64,000 nucleotides of DNA from Rhizobiaceae bacterium (GTDB lineage Bacteria; Pseudomonadota; Alphaproteobacteria; Rhizobiales; Rhizobiaceae). Shown piece after piece: positions 45,027-57,332 of this stretch. The notes beneath the pieces were generated by a model that was not told the origin of the DNA, searched no databases, and was given only the letters and a program-made list of their open reading frames with translations. The translations under genes were made by a program, and so were the position numbers. Location of the stretch: assembly GCA_019635755.1 (NCBI GenBank), contig JAHBYW010000007.1, positions 248,001-312,000 of the forward strand, given 5' to 3'. Each line of letters opens with the position of its first letter. Position 1 is the stretch's first letter.

Positions 45027-45689
45027 TCAATGCATTGTGCCTCGGGAGACCCGCTTGAGACCCTTCACCTCGAGGATCACCGCGCCAGGCTCGATGGCAC
45101 TCGGATGCTGTACCAGATCGGCGCGCCAGGCGTCAGTCGTTTCTTTGATCTCGCGTTCGAAATCCCGCCCTTTGTGAAAGAGTCCGCGCCCGCCCGCCTG
45201 AAGCCAAGGGGCGGCGAGCCTGAAGAGGCTGCCGAGCGGCGCGAGCGCACGGGCGGTCACCACGTCCGGCTGAGGCAGGATTGCATGAAGATCTTCGATG
45301 CGATTCGCATGCACATTGGCACGTACGTCGAGGCTTCCCAGGACGGTCCGCAGGAAAGCGGCCTTTTTTCCGTTGCTCTCGATGAGATCGACCCGCGTCT
45401 CCGGTCGATCGGCGTAAAGCAGCGCGAGAACGGCACCCGGAAAGCCGCCGCCGGAGCCGAGATCGATAAAGTGTTTTGCATCGCCGGCAAGCGGCACCAG
45501 TTGCGCACTGTCAAGAATGTGGCGAACCCAGATGTCCGGCAGGGTGGACGGCGCGGCAAGGTTGATCCGTGCCGCCCATTTCAGGAACGCGTTCTGGAAC
45601 GCAACCACACGCTCGAATGTTTCACGTGAAACGGGTCCTGCGACGGCCTGCAGGGACTCCAGGGTTGCACCCGCGCGCGTGCCTGTCAC
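45027..45689 (-). CDS. rsmG: 16S rRNA (guanine527-N7)-methyltransferase
   Basis: 220 residues from a GTG that overlaps the mnmG stop (GTGA). RsmG methylates G527 of 16S rRNA with SAM. The SAM site is [17 protein letters not shown], followed by [15 protein letters not shown]. The early stretch VSRETF is encoded by a parS palindrome (45618-45633), a dual-use sequence seen in other bacteria. Confidence 0.95.
   Translation of the reverse strand: MTGTRAGATLESLQAVAGPVSRETFERVVAFQNAFLKWAARINLAAPSTLPDIWVRHILDSAQLVPLAGDAKHFIDLGSGGGFPGAVLALLYADRPETRVDLIESNGKKAAFLRTVLGSLDVRANVHANRIEDLHAILPQPDVVTARALAPLGSLFRLAAPWLQAGGRGLFHKGRDFEREIKETTDAWRADLVQHPSAIEPGAVILEVKGLKRVSRGTMH
45618..45633. promoter_or_regulatory. 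parS site 1 (inside rsmG)
   Basis: TGTTTCACGTGAAACG, 15 of 16 bases of the consensus TGTTTCACGTGAAACA. It is the ParB loading site, about 8.5 kb from the proposed origin, and codes for VSRET in rsmG on the minus strand. Confidence 0.93.
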
Positions 45690-47554
45690 GCCGCGCCCCG
45701 GCTCTGCTCGGCCTGTTTCAAGGCGGTCAGGATCAGGGCAATGGCCGCCGGCGTGGCACCGTCGACCTTCTGCGCTTCCGCGATCGATCGTGGCTGGCGC
45801 GCCGCCATTTTGTGCTTGAGCTCGTTCGAGAGCCCCGCAAGCGCATCATACGGAAAGTCGACCGGGATCGCCCTCAGTTCCTCCCTTCTCACGATTTCCG
45901 CGTCGATTGCCTGACGGTCGAGATACACGGCGTAACGCGCATCCGTCTCAATCCGGTCCGCCGTCGACGAATCGAGCGAGCCCAGTTCTGGCCAGATCGC
46001 CGCCAACCGCGACACACTGATGTCGGGGCGGGACAGCAGGTCGAACGCGGTCCGGCGCACACCGTCCTGGTTCAGGTCGAGACCGAAACGTTTCGCCTCC
46101 GAAGGCGTCAGCGACAATTCGTTCACCATACGGCGCGCGCCGGCCAAACGTTCCGTGCGCGAATCGAACCGCCTTCGACGCTGTTCGGAGAGGATCCCCA
46201 ACGCTTCGGCGAGCGGCGTCAAGCGTTCGTCTGCGTTGTCTGCGCGCAGCGAGAGCCGGAACTCGGCGCGAGACGTGAACATGCGATAGGGCTCGGAAAT
46301 GCCCCGGCTGGTGAGGTCGTCCACCAGGACGCCGATATAGGCGTCCGCCCTGCCGATCGTGATCCCTTCGGCTCCACCCGCAATCCGCGCCGCATTGATG
46401 CCGGCGAGAACCCCCTGCGCAGCGGCCTCCTCATAGCCCGTCGTGCCATTGATCTGGCCAGCGAGCAGAAGTCCGCGGATCTTGCGCGTCTCCAGGGTCG
46501 GCTCCAGCTCGCGCGGGTCGATATGGTCATATTCGATCGCATAGCCAGGCTGGGTGATCGTTGCATGCTCGAGGCCCGGGATGGTCTTCAGAAGCGCGTG
46601 TTGGACCTCTTCCGGCAGCGACGTGGAGATGCCGTTTGGATAGACCGTGTCGTCGTCCAGCCCTTCCGGCTCTAGGAAAATCTGGTGCCCGTCACGGTCG
46701 CCGAAGCGGACGATCTTGTCTTCGATGGACGGGCAATAGCGGGGGCCGATGCCCTTGATGTTGCCTGAATACATGGCCGAGCGACCGAGATTGTCGCGCA
46801 CGACCGCGTGGGTCGCGGCTGTCGTCCGCGTAATCCCACATTCCACCTGTCGATTGGTGATGCGGTCTGTCATCAGCGAGAACGGCGCTGGATCGTCGTC
46901 CGCCGCCTGCATCTCGAGCGCGTTCCAGTGCACCGTGCGCCCATCGATCCGCGGCGGGGTTCCCGTCTTAAGGCGCCCGAGCGCAAAACCGGCGCGCTCC
47001 ATCGTCGCCGAGAGACCGACGGACGCCTTTTCGTTCATCCGGCCCGCGACGATCCGCCGATCGCCAATGTGGATGAGGCCACGCAGAAAGGTGCCCGTGG
47101 TCAGCACAACGGCCCCGCATTCCATGGTACGGCCGTCGCCCATCAGCACGCCGCCGATACGGTTGTCCGCAATGAGGATCAGGTCGACAACCTCGCCCTC
47201 CACGACCGTGAGGTTCGGCTGGGAGGCGATCGCCAATTGCATGGCGCGCTTGTAGAGGGCCCGGTCGGCCTGGGTGCGCGGGCCGCGGACGGCGGGGCCC
47301 TTGCGCCGATTGAGCAAACGGAACTGGATTCCGGCGGCGTCAGCGACTCGGCCCATAAGCCCATCAAGTGCGTCGATCTCGCGAACCAGATGGCCTTTGC
47401 CCAGCCCACCTATGGCAGGATTGCAGGACATGGCGCCGATCTGAGCGGCGCTCATTGTCACCAGCGCCGTCACCGCTCCGGAGCGAGCGGCCGCTGACGC
47501 GGCCTCGCAGCCGGCGTGGCCGCCGCCAATCACGATCACATCGAACCTGGACAT
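45686..47554 (-). CDS. mnmG: tRNA uridine-5-carboxymethylaminomethyl modification enzyme MnmG
   Basis: 622 residues. With MnmE it installs the cmnm5 group on U34 of several tRNAs. The FAD motif [14 protein letters not shown] opens the protein, [18 protein letters not shown] follows, and the C-terminal helical domain contains the [14 protein letters not shown] stretch. Its stop overlaps rsmG. It lies downstream of mnmE with about 106 bases between, which carry parS sites. Confidence 0.97.
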   Translation of the reverse strand: MSRFDVIVIGGGHAGCEAASAAARSGAVTALVTMSAAQIGAMSCNPAIGGLGKGHLVREIDALDGLMGRVADAAGIQFRLLNRRKGPAVRGPRTQADRALYKRAMQLAIASQPNLTVVEGEVVDLILIADNRIGGVLMGDGRTMECGAVVLTTGTFLRGLIHIGDRRIVAGRMNEKASVGLSATMERAGFALGRLKTGTPPRIDGRTVHWNALEMQAADDDPAPFSLMTDRITNRQVECGITRTTAATHAVVRDNLGRSAMYSGNIKGIGPRYCPSIEDKIVRFGDRDGHQIFLEPEGLDDDTVYPNGISTSLPEEVQHALLKTIPGLEHATITQPGYAIEYDHIDPRELEPTLETRKIRGLLLAGQINGTTGYEEAAAQGVLAGINAARIAGGAEGITIGRADAYIGVLVDDLTSRGISEPYRMFTSRAEFRLSLRADNADERLTPLAEALGILSEQRRRRFDSRTERLAGARRMVNELSLTPSEAKRFGLDLNQDGVRRTAFDLLSRPDISVSRLAAIWPELGSLDSSTADRIETDARYAVYLDRQAIDAEIVRREELRAIPVDFPYDALAGLSNELKHKMAARQPRSIAEAQKVDGATPAAIALILTALKQAEQSRGAA

Positions 47555-47608
47555 GGCGGCGACATGTGTGCGCGACGGCCGATCCTGTCAAGGATTCATC
47601 GGGCGAAT

Positions 47609-47624
47609 CGTTTCACGTGAAACA
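47609..47624. promoter_or_regulatory. parS site 2 (mnmE-mnmG gap)
   Basis: CGTTTCACGTGAAACA, 15 of 16 match to the parS consensus (in inverted reading the same variant as site 1). It lies between mnmG and mnmE, about 6.5 kb from the proposed origin. Confidence 0.93.
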
Positions 47625-47647
47625 TCGCGTGATGGACGATGCCGAGC

Positions 47648-47663
47648 TGTTTCACGTGAATCA
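47648..47663. promoter_or_regulatory. parS site 3 (overlaps the mnmE stop codon)
   Basis: TGTTTCACGTGAATCA, 15 of 16 match. Its last three bases (47661-47663) are the mnmE stop codon on the minus strand. It is 39 bases from site 2, so ParB could load at both. Confidence 0.88.
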
Positions 47664-48968
47664 CTTGCCGATGCAGAACGACGAAAACACTGCGTCCAGC
47701 ACGTCCTCGACGTCGACATGCCCGGCAATTCGTCCGATTGACCCGGCCGCAAGGCGCAACTCCTCCGCGCGGAGCTCCAGCCCAACATGCCCCAACGCCC
47801 CTTCCAAATGCGATCGCGCCTGCCGAAGCAGACCGACGTGTCTCTGTCGGGCAGGAAGAAGACCAGTGGTGGTTCCAACCGAGTCCCGAGCACGCTTCTC
47901 AATCATCCCGATGAGCCAATCGACCCCGCCTCCCGAGACCGTGGAGATTGCGCCGTCGAAGCCGACGGGGATCGCCCGTGAGGGGTGCAGGTCACTCTTG
48001 CTCATTACCTTCAACATGGCCCGATCCGTCTCTATCGTCGCGTCACCGGTCTCGGGCGGCACCAGCCAGACCACCAGATTTGCATCCCTGGCTGCCGTCA
48101 GCGCCTTCCGTATCCCGATCGCTTCTGCTGCGTTGGTCGTTTCCCGGAGGCCTGCCGTGTCGGTCAGGATCACCTTGATCCCCGCCAGGTCGAGCGAGAC
48201 CTCGACCAGATCGCGTGTCGTCCCGGGCTCCGCCGTCACGATCGCGACCTCGCGACGGGCCAGCGCATTTAGAAGGCTGGACTTGCCCGCATTGGGCGGC
48301 CCGACGATGACCACACGAAACCCCTCGCGAATGATCTCCGCCCGCGCGAAACCGTCGAGATGCACCGAGATGTCGTCGACAAGACCGGCGATATCGGTCC
48401 ATACAGCCTTGGCGACCGATCCCGGAACGTCACCCTCATCGGCAAAATCCAGTTCCGCTTCGATCATCGCCAGCGCATGGATCACGCGGGCGCGCCAGCT
48501 GGCATAAAGCATACTCTGGCGGCCCTCCGCAGAGGTCAGGGCGAATAGCCGCTGCGCCTCGGTCTCGGCCGCGATCAGATCACCCAGCGCTTCCGCGGCG
48601 GCCAGGTCCATCTTGCCATTGAGATAGGCGCGGCGCGTGAACTCGCCTGGCTCGGCCATCCGCACTCCGTCGATCGCGGCGACCGCCTCGAGGACTGCCG
48701 CCACGACGGATGCACCACCATGCAGATGAAGCTCCAGGCAGTCCTCGCCCGTAAAGGAATGCGGCGCGGCGAAGAACAGCACGATCGCCCGGTCAAGCGC
48801 GCGGTCGCCGGACGTCAGGCCCATCAGGGTCGCGACCCGCGGCGGCGGCACCGACCCTGCCAGGGCGCTGGCCACTGCCCGAGCCTGCTGCCCGGACAGC
48901 CGGACCACCGCGACGCCGGCAGGAGGACGGCCGGAGGAAAGGGCGTAGATCGTGTCCGCGAATTGCAT
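47661..48968 (-). CDS. mnmE: tRNA modification GTPase MnmE
   Basis: 435 residues. Partner of MnmG in U34 modification. N-terminal folate-binding domain (DTIYALSSG, SFTGEDCLELHLHGG), then a GTPase domain with G1 GPPNAGKSS (223-231) and G3 DTAG (270-273), and the essential C-terminal CIGK (432-435). The stop codon lies inside a parS site. Confidence 0.97.
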   Translation of the reverse strand: MQFADTIYALSSGRPPAGVAVVRLSGQQARAVASALAGSVPPPRVATLMGLTSGDRALDRAIVLFFAAPHSFTGEDCLELHLHGGASVVAAVLEAVAAIDGVRMAEPGEFTRRAYLNGKMDLAAAEALGDLIAAETEAQRLFALTSAEGRQSMLYASWRARVIHALAMIEAELDFADEGDVPGSVAKAVWTDIAGLVDDISVHLDGFARAEIIREGFRVVIVGPPNAGKSSLLNALARREVAIVTAEPGTTRDLVEVSLDLAGIKVILTDTAGLRETTNAAEAIGIRKALTAARDANLVVWLVPPETGDATIETDRAMLKVMSKSDLHPSRAIPVGFDGAISTVSGGGVDWLIGMIEKRARDSVGTTTGLLPARQRHVGLLRQARSHLEGALGHVGLELRAEELRLAAGSIGRIAGHVDVEDVLDAVFSSFCIGK

Positions 48969-49009
48969 TTGCCTCGCTCCCGGCCCACCCTAGTTCAAAC
49001 AGACACCGG

Positions 49010-51028
<2,019 letters not shown>

Positions 51029-51037
51029 ACCGGATCG

Positions 51038-52303
51038 TCAGGTGTTCATGGAATCGAAGAAGTCGGAATTCGTCTTCGTCTGCTTCAGCTTGTCGATCAG
51101 GAACTCGATCGCGTCCGTCGTGCCCATCGGCGCCAGGATGCGGCGCAGCACGTAAATCTTCTGCAAATCCTTCTTTTCGACCAGCAGGTCCTCCTTGCGG
51201 GTACCGGATTTCAGAATGTCCATGGCCGGATAGATGCGCTTGTCGGCGACCTTGCGGTCCAGCACGATTTCCGAATTGCCGGTACCCTTGAACTCCTCGA
51301 AGATCACCTCGTCCATGCGGCTGCCGGTATCGATCAGCGCCGTCGCGATGATCGTCAGCGACCCGCCCTCCTCGATGTTGCGGGCCGCGCCGAAGAAGCG
51401 CTTCGGCCGCTGCAGGGCATTGGCGTCGACGCCGCCGGTCAGCACCTTGCCCGACGAGGGTACCACGGTGTTGTAGGCGCGGCCGAGGCGCGTGATCGAA
51501 TCGAGCAGGATGACCACGTCGCGGCCGTGCTCGACCAGACGCTTGGCCTTTTCGATGACCATCTCGGCGACCTGCACGTGGCGGACCGCCGGTTCGTCGA
51601 AGGTAGACGACACCACCTCGCCCTTCACCGACCGCTGCATGTCGGTCACTTCCTCGGGCCGCTCGTCGATCAGCAGCACGATCAGGAAGCATTCGGGATG
51701 ATTCGCCGTGATGGAATGCGCGATGTTCTGCAGCAGCACGGTCTTGCCCGTGCGCGGCTGTGCGACGATCAACGCGCGCTGGCCCTTGCCCAGGGGCGCA
51801 ACCAGGTCGATGACCCGCGGCGAGATGTCCTTGGTGGTCGGATTGTCGATCTCCATCTTCAGCCGCGAGGTGGGGTAGAGCGGCGTCAGATTGTCGAAAT
51901 GAATCTTGTGCCGGATCTTCTCCGGATCGTCGAAATTGATCGTGTTGACCTTCAGCAGCGCGAAATAGCGCTCGCCCTCCTTCGGGCTGCGGATGGGACC
52001 TTCGACCGTGTCGCCCGTCTTCAGCGAGAAGCGCCTGATCTGCGACGGCGAGATGTAGATGTCGTCCGGGCCGGGCAAGTAGTTCGCATTGGCCGAACGG
52101 AGGAAGCCGAAACCGTCCTGGAGCACCTCGACGACACCGTCGCCGATGATCTCCACGTCCTGCGCGGCCAGCTTCTTGAGTATGGCGAACATCAGCTCCT
52201 GCTTGCGCATCACGCTGGCGTTCTCGACCTCGAGCGATTCGGCGAATGCAATCAGGTCAGTGGGCTTCTTGTTCTTGAAGTCCTGGAGTTTCATTTCCTG
52301 CAT
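51038..52303 (-). CDS. rho: Transcription termination factor Rho
   Basis: 421 residues. Hexameric RNA helicase that ends transcription at rut sites. N-terminal [19 protein letters not shown]; the RNA-binding cold-shock-like domain has DGFGFLRS; Walker A is [11 protein letters not shown]; the arginine-finger region is near [31 protein letters not shown]. Starts MQEMKLQDF, typical of this class. A 169-base gap separates it from hemJ upstream. Confidence 0.97.
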   Translation of the reverse strand: MQEMKLQDFKNKKPTDLIAFAESLEVENASVMRKQELMFAILKKLAAQDVEIIGDGVVEVLQDGFGFLRSANANYLPGPDDIYISPSQIRRFSLKTGDTVEGPIRSPKEGERYFALLKVNTINFDDPEKIRHKIHFDNLTPLYPTSRLKMEIDNPTTKDISPRVIDLVAPLGKGQRALIVAQPRTGKTVLLQNIAHSITANHPECFLIVLLIDERPEEVTDMQRSVKGEVVSSTFDEPAVRHVQVAEMVIEKAKRLVEHGRDVVILLDSITRLGRAYNTVVPSSGKVLTGGVDANALQRPKRFFGAARNIEEGGSLTIIATALIDTGSRMDEVIFEEFKGTGNSEIVLDRKVADKRIYPAMDILKSGTRKEDLLVEKKDLQKIYVLRRILAPMGTTDAIEFLIDKLKQTKTNSDFFDSMNT

Positions 52304-52472
52304 GGAGAGACTCTGGGTGTGGAATGTCGGGGGAAGAATCGGCGAACGCGATGTGAGCCGATATGTGCCGGCGAAGCTGGAATAAAAAGGCGCGACGGCG
52401 AGGAGGGAGCCGTCTTTTACCGGCCCGCTGCCTAAAGAGCAAGCGACAGCAGCTTGCCCAACAACGCCACCG

Positions 52473-53003
52473 TCAGAACGGCTTGACGACGACCAGGATC
52501 ACGATGGCGATCATCAGCAATGTAGGGACCTCGTTGACGATCCGCCAGTGCCGCGCCGGCCTCGTGTTGCGATCCTCGGCGAACCGGCGCACCGCCCCGG
52601 CCAGGTAGCCGTGCATGCCGGTCAGTGCCAGCACCGCAACAAGCTTGGCATGCAGCCAGCCGCCCGAGAAGGCGAACCCGCTCCAGGCCATCCATAGCCC
52701 GGCGGACCAGGCAACGATCATCGCCGGGTTGATGATGGCCCTGAGCAGACGGCGCTCCATGATCTTGAAGGTTTCCGACTGCACGGAACCGGCCGGCGCG
52801 TCACAGTGGTAGACGAACAGGCGGGGCAGATAGAGCATGCCCGCCATCCACGAGATCACCGCGACGACATGGACTGCCTTGATCCAGGGATAAAGCGCCT
52901 CTGGGTTGAGCCAGAACAGCAGCCCCGTCAGCACAGCGAAGATGGCAAGCGCGACGACGGCCCGATAGGCGGCAACGCTTCCCGATGAGGAAGGTCCGCT
53001 CAC
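52473..53003 (-). CDS. hemJ: Protoporphyrinogen oxidase HemJ (CopD-like membrane protein)
   Basis: 176 residues from a GTG that overlaps the hemE stop as GTGA. Four to five membrane segments; the heme-ligating His region [27 protein letters not shown] and the later WLHAKL block match HemJ. It oxidises protoporphyrinogen IX to protoporphyrin IX in heme synthesis. Coupling to hemE puts two heme steps under one start. Confidence 0.9.
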   Translation of the reverse strand: MSGPSSSGSVAAYRAVVALAIFAVLTGLLFWLNPEALYPWIKAVHVVAVISWMAGMLYLPRLFVYHCDAPAGSVQSETFKIMERRLLRAIINPAMIVAWSAGLWMAWSGFAFSGGWLHAKLVAVLALTGMHGYLAGAVRRFAEDRNTRPARHWRIVNEVPTLLMIAIVILVVVKPF

Positions 53004-54031
53004 CGCACGGCCCCGCGCACGCGCTTCAGCAGCTGTTCCACATGAGCCACGGGCGTTTCGGGCACGATCCCGTGGCCGAGATTGAAGACGAGCGGTCCAC
53101 CCCCCAGACCCGCGAGGATCCGGTCGACCCCATCGTCGAGGGCCGCCCCGCCCGCCACCAGCCTCAGCGGGTCGAGATTGCCCTGCACCGCGCCACCCTG
53201 CTGCAGGCGCCTGGCCTGTGCCATCGGGACGGTCCAGTCGAGCCCGACCGCCGAGACGCCGGTCCTCTCGCGATATCCCTCCACAAGCACGCCAGCGCCC
53301 CGCGGAAAGCCAATGATCGGAACCTGCGGATGGACCGCCCGCACGGCCTCTACGATCCGGGCCACGGGCTTGACGCAGAACCTCTCGAAGAGATCCTCGT
53401 CGAGCACACCCGCCCACGAATCGAAGATCTGGACCGCATCGGCGCCGGCCTCCACCTGCCGAATGAGATATTGCGCCGAAACGTCCGCCAGCCGGTCGAT
53501 AAGCGCGTGAAACGCCGGAGCCTGCCGGTAGGCGAACAGCCGGGCGGGCGCCTGGTCCGGAGTTCCATGCCCGGCGATCATGTAGGTCGCGACTGTCCAC
53601 GGTGCGCCACAGAAGCCGAGCAGCGTCGTCTCTGGCGGCAGCTCGGCGCGAAGCCGGGCCACCGTCTCGTAGACCGGCGCCAGCACGTCGTGGAACCGGC
53701 TCTGATCGAGCCCGCCGATCTCGCCCGCTTCGATCGGCTGAAGGACCGGCCCGCGTCCTTCCTCGAACCGGACGTCCCGGCCGAGCGCATGTGGGACGAC
53801 CAGGATATCCGAGAACAGGATGGCCGCATCGAAACCGAAACGGCGGATCGGCTGGAGTGTCACCTCGACGGCGAGCTCCGGCGTGAAGCAAAGATCGAGG
53901 AACCCGCCGGCGCGTGCCCGCGTTGCACGGTACTCCGGCAGATAGCGGCCGGCCTGCCGCATGATCCAGACAGGCGGCGGGAACGCGGCTCTGCCGCGCA
54001 GGACGTCCGCTACCTTCCTTGTCGGAGCCAT
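53000..54031 (-). CDS. hemE: Uroporphyrinogen decarboxylase
   Basis: 343 residues from ATG 54031 (TTG 54058 is in frame). Removes four carboxyl groups from uroporphyrinogen III to give coproporphyrinogen III. Family motifs [30 protein letters not shown], and [16 protein letters not shown] are visible. It is the left border of the proposed origin and is transcribed away from it. Confidence 0.95.
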   Translation of the reverse strand: MAPTRKVADVLRGRAAFPPPVWIMRQAGRYLPEYRATRARAGGFLDLCFTPELAVEVTLQPIRRFGFDAAILFSDILVVPHALGRDVRFEEGRGPVLQPIEAGEIGGLDQSRFHDVLAPVYETVARLRAELPPETTLLGFCGAPWTVATYMIAGHGTPDQAPARLFAYRQAPAFHALIDRLADVSAQYLIRQVEAGADAVQIFDSWAGVLDEDLFERFCVKPVARIVEAVRAVHPQVPIIGFPRGAGVLVEGYRERTGVSAVGLDWTVPMAQARRLQQGGAVQGNLDPLRLVAGGAALDDGVDRILAGLGGGPLVFNLGHGIVPETPVAHVEQLLKRVRGAVR

Positions 54032-54248
54032 TCGCACCACCAATCCTGCGATGTCCAAATAAATGAAATTTCTAGAAAGACTCTTCTGATTCTACGACTC
54101 TGTGGGAATCGGTTATCCGCGTTTATCCAGAATTCACCAATTCCAGATGCCCACGGTGGTTCGGGACAGCCTCGCAAGGGACAAGGATAACTCTGGGGAT
54201 CATCATGATTCCCGCAATGATTCCCATTACTTCCCGCCAGGCCAATCG

Positions 54249-54263
54249 TTAACCGATTCCTAA
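54249..54263. promoter_or_regulatory. Near-match CtrA site in the origin
   Basis: TTAA-N7-CTAA, one base from the CtrA consensus, with a GATTC methylation site inside its spacer (54255-54259). Confidence 0.4.
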
Positions 54264-54356
54264 CGGCAGGCCCATGGCTGCCAAACTCCCCGCAATCCCC
54301 AGCCGCCCTTGCGACATATGCACGCCACGGCGAATTGTGGACAGCCGACACACTCA

Positions 54357-54371
54357 TTAAGGTTCGGTTAA
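54357..54371. promoter_or_regulatory. Exact CtrA site in the origin
   Basis: TTAA (54357-54360), seven bases, TTAA (54368-54371). It lies between two facing CTGTCCACA motifs, 57 bases before the PPDK-regulator GTG, so it may act on replication start or on that promoter. Confidence 0.6.
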
Positions 54372-54428
54372 CCCGATGCCGCGCCACGGGAAACAACCCA
54401 CATCTGTCCACAGGCGGCGAAGAATCCC

Positions 54429-55244
54429 GTGCAGAAACCGCAGAGCTTCTTCCATCTCCACCTGATATCGGACTCGACGGGCGAGACGCTCATCGCTGCC
54501 GGCCGCGCGGCCGCGGCGCAATACAAGAATGCGCGGGCGATCGAGCATATCTATCCCCTCATCCGCACCGAAAAGCAGGTGGCGACGGTCTTCGAGGACA
54601 TCGAGAACGAACCCGGCATCGTGCTCTACACGGTCGTCGACCAGACGCTCGCGGGTCTGATCGATTCGCGCTGCACGGCCATGGGCCTTCCGTCCGTCTC
54701 GGTCCTCGAACCGGTGCTGACGGTCTTCCAGTCCTATCTGGGGACGCCCGCCGGCCGGCGCGTCGGCGCCCAGCACGTCCTTGACGCGCAGTACTTCAAG
54801 CGCATCGACGCGCTCAACTTCACCATGGAGCATGACGACGGCCAGCTTCCGGACGATGTCGACGACGCCGACATCGTGCTCATCGGCATTTCGCGGACCT
54901 CCAAGACCCCCACCAGCGTCTATCTCGCCAACCGCGGCATCAAGACCGCGAACATCCCGATCGTTCTGGGCGTTCCGCTGCCCGAGAGCCTGACCCGCGC
55001 GACGCGGCCGCTGATCGTCGGGCTCGTCGCGACCGCGGAACGAATCTCGCAGGTGAGGCAGAACCGCATCCTCGGCACCGACTACGACGCCCAGGGCTAC
55101 ATCGATCGCGCGACGATCTCGGAGGAACTCACCTATGCTCGGCAGCTGTGCACCCGGCACGGCTGGCCGATGATCGACGTGTCGCGCCGCTCGATCGAGG
55201 AGACGGCCGCGGCGATCGTTGCGCTGCGCGGGAAGGCGCGCTAG
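54429..55244 (+). CDS. Pyruvate, phosphate dikinase regulatory protein (DUF299)
   Basis: 271 residues from a GTG. A bifunctional kinase/phosphorylase that switches PPDK (or PEP synthase) off and on using ADP and phosphate. [13 protein letters not shown] opens the protein, [18 protein letters not shown] is the nucleotide loop, and the end has [26 protein letters not shown]. It is the first gene right of the proposed origin and equals the RP001-type gene beside the Caulobacter origin. Confidence 0.93.
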   Translation: MQKPQSFFHLHLISDSTGETLIAAGRAAAAQYKNARAIEHIYPLIRTEKQVATVFEDIENEPGIVLYTVVDQTLAGLIDSRCTAMGLPSVSVLEPVLTVFQSYLGTPAGRRVGAQHVLDAQYFKRIDALNFTMEHDDGQLPDDVDDADIVLIGISRTSKTPTSVYLANRGIKTANIPIVLGVPLPESLTRATRPLIVGLVATAERISQVRQNRILGTDYDAQGYIDRATISEELTYARQLCTRHGWPMIDVSRRSIEETAAAIVALRGKAR

Positions 55245-55253
55245 GCCCGTCCG

Positions 55254-55853
55254 GTGACATCGCGCCTCATCCTCGCGTCCGGCAGCCGATTCCGCAAGCA
55301 GCTGCTCGACAATGCCGGCATCGCTGTCGACGTCGTTCGCCCGGACATAGACGAGCGCGCAGTGGAGGGCACGCTCGAGGGCACGGGTGCCACGCCGGAA
55401 GACGTTGCGCAGGTGCTCGCCGAGGCCAAGGCCGTCTCGGTCAGCGAAGCGCGGCTCGATGCGCTGGTCATCGGCTCCGACCAGACCCTGTCGCTCGGAT
55501 CCCGCATGTTTCACAAGCCTGCCGACATGGAGGATGCGCGCCGGCATCTCCTGGCCCTTTCCGGCAAGACCCATCAGCTGAACAGTGCCGTCGCCATCGC
55601 CCGCGGCGGCGAGACGGTCTGGCGCCATGTCGGGATCGCCCGGCTGACCATGCGCGACCTCTCGCCCGCCTTCATCGGCCGCCACCTCTCGAGGGTCGGC
55701 GCTGCGGCACTGGACAGCGTCGGCGCCTATCAAATCGAGGCAGAGGGCATCCAGCTGTTCCAGTCCATCGAGGGCGACCATTTCACGATCGTCGGCCTTC
55801 CCCTGCTGCCCCTGCTCGCCCAGCTGCGAATCCTCGGCGCGATCGATGGCTGA
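55254..55853 (+). CDS. Maf-family nucleoside triphosphate pyrophosphatase
   Basis: 199 residues from a GTG. Maf proteins hydrolyse dTTP, UTP or modified nucleotides to monophosphates. [14 protein letters not shown] at the start, VIGSDQTL with the catalytic acid, and a [16 protein letters not shown] end. The last 8 bases overlap aroE. The exact nucleotide preference cannot be read. Confidence 0.92.
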   Translation: MTSRLILASGSRFRKQLLDNAGIAVDVVRPDIDERAVEGTLEGTGATPEDVAQVLAEAKAVSVSEARLDALVIGSDQTLSLGSRMFHKPADMEDARRHLLALSGKTHQLNSAVAIARGGETVWRHVGIARLTMRDLSPAFIGRHLSRVGAAALDSVGAYQIEAEGIQLFQSIEGDHFTIVGLPLLPLLAQLRILGAIDG

Positions 55854-56685
55854 CGCTCCGAAAGCATTCGTGTGCGGGTGGCCGATCGCCCATTCGCGCT
55901 CGCCGATGATCCACGGGCACTGGCTGCGTGCGCACGGGATAGACGGTTCCTATGAACGGCTCCCCGTCCAGCCCGTCGACGCATCCGCATTCTTCGCCGG
56001 ACTTCCCCAGAGCGGCTGGATCGGCGGCAACGTGACCATTCCGCACAAGGAGGCGGCCTTCGCCGCCTGTGTCGAACGGGACGCCGCCGCGGAGGTCATC
56101 GGCGCGGTCAACACGCTGTGGCTGGACGAAGGTCGGCTGCTCGGCGGCAACACCGATGCGCTCGGCTTCGCCGCCAATCTCGACGAGCGGGTTCCCGGAT
56201 GGGACGGCGCCGGCACCGCTGTCGTGCTCGGTGCCGGCGGCTCGGCACGCGCGATCCTGCACGCGCTCGTCGTGCGGGGGTTTCGCGACATCCGGGTCGT
56301 GAATCGCACCCGCGATCGCGCCGAAGAGCTCGCCGACCGATTCGGCGCAGGCGTCACCGCGCACGCAACGGACGCGCTTCCCGACATCCTTCCGGACGCC
56401 GGGCTGCTGGTGAACACGACGTCGCTCGGCATGAAGGGCAATGACGAGATGGCAGCAGACCCGGCGCGGCTGCCCGACCGCGCGATCGTCACCGACATTG
56501 TCTACGTCCCGCTGGAGACGCCGCTTCTCCGCGCGGCGCGGGCGCGCGGCCTGAGAACGGCGGACGGCCTCGGAATGCTGCTTCATCAGGCGGTGCCCGG
56601 CTTCGAGAAGTGGTTTGGCGTCAGGCCGGCCGTCACGGCTGAATTGCGCGCCCTCCTGGTGGCGGACATCGAGGCATCGGCATGA
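55846..56685 (+). CDS. aroE: Shikimate dehydrogenase
   Basis: 279 residues. Reduces 3-dehydroshikimate with NADPH in aromatic amino-acid synthesis. [17 protein letters not shown] binds substrate, [11 protein letters not shown] contains the catalytic Lys, [13 protein letters not shown] binds NADP, and [18 protein letters not shown] closes the site. Overlaps maf by 8 bases and coaE by 4 (ATGA). Confidence 0.96.
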   Translation: MADAPKAFVCGWPIAHSRSPMIHGHWLRAHGIDGSYERLPVQPVDASAFFAGLPQSGWIGGNVTIPHKEAAFAACVERDAAAEVIGAVNTLWLDEGRLLGGNTDALGFAANLDERVPGWDGAGTAVVLGAGGSARAILHALVVRGFRDIRVVNRTRDRAEELADRFGAGVTAHATDALPDILPDAGLLVNTTSLGMKGNDEMAADPARLPDRAIVTDIVYVPLETPLLRAARARGLRTADGLGMLLHQAVPGFEKWFGVRPAVTAELRALLVADIEASA

Positions 56686-57269
56686 TCGTGCTGGGGCTGA
56701 CCGGCTCGATCGGCATGGGCAAATCGACCACGGCGAAGATGTTCGCCGACGAGGGCGTCCCGGTGCACGATTCCGACGAAGCGGTCCATCGGCTCTACGC
56801 TGGCGCGGCTGCGCCGCTTGTCGAGGCTGCCTTTCCCGGCACGGTGGACGACGGCGCGGTCAACCGTGAGAAGCTTGCGAAAGTCGTGCTTGGCGACGGC
56901 GCCGCGATCCGCCGGCTGGAGGCCATCATCCACCCTCTCGTTCGCGCGGATGCCGCGTCGTTCCTCGACACGGCCCGGCGTGCCGGCGCACCGCTGGCCG
57001 TGCTCGACATTCCGCTGCTGTTCGAGACGGGCGGGCGGGCGCGCGTCGACAGGGTGGCCGTGGTGACGGCGCCGGCTAAGGTTCAGCGCGAACGCGTCCT
57101 CGCCCGTCCGGGCATGACGCCGGAGAAGTTCGAGGCCATCCTTGCGCGACAGGTTCCCGACGCCGAGAAGCGTGCGCGCGCCGACTACATCGTCGACACG
57201 GGCGGCGGGCTGGACGCCGCGCGCGCGCAGGTCCGTGCGATCATCGCGGACCTGACCCGCAAACGCTGA
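56682..57269 (+). CDS. coaE: Dephospho-CoA kinase
   Basis: 195 residues. Last step of coenzyme A synthesis. P-loop [14 protein letters not shown] at the start, [11 protein letters not shown] and [13 protein letters not shown] follow. It is coupled to aroE by ATGA overlap. Confidence 0.95.
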   Translation: MIVLGLTGSIGMGKSTTAKMFADEGVPVHDSDEAVHRLYAGAAAPLVEAAFPGTVDDGAVNREKLAKVVLGDGAAIRRLEAIIHPLVRADAASFLDTARRAGAPLAVLDIPLLFETGGRARVDRVAVVTAPAKVQRERVLARPGMTPEKFEAILARQVPDAEKRARADYIVDTGGGLDAARAQVRAIIADLTRKR

Positions 57270-57332
57270 CAGGGCATCTTGCGGTGCGCCGCCGGCGCGC
57301 GCAAACCTCGGCGGCCACCAGGATCTGATTCG

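Larger units (their letters stand above)
54032..54428. other. Proposed chromosomal replication origin (oriC)
   Basis: Non-coding gap of 397 bases between hemE and the PPDK-regulator gene, the place of the mapped origin in Caulobacter. It contains DnaA-box-like TTATCCGCG (54113-54121) and TTATCCAGA (54123-54131), two facing CTGTCCACA copies (54336-54344 minus, 54404-54412 plus), an exact TTAA-N7-TTAA (54357-54371) and a near match (54249-54263), eight GANTC sites (four of them in 54079-54110) and an AT-rich patch at 54056-54135. parS sites are 6-9 kb away. Coordinates of the functional core are unknown. Confidence 0.75.

Noticed and set aside
53004-53891. Long N-terminal extension of hemJ
   Set aside because: Lies antisense-like in another frame of hemE; the GTG at 53003 with GTGA overlap and the HemJ domain start there.
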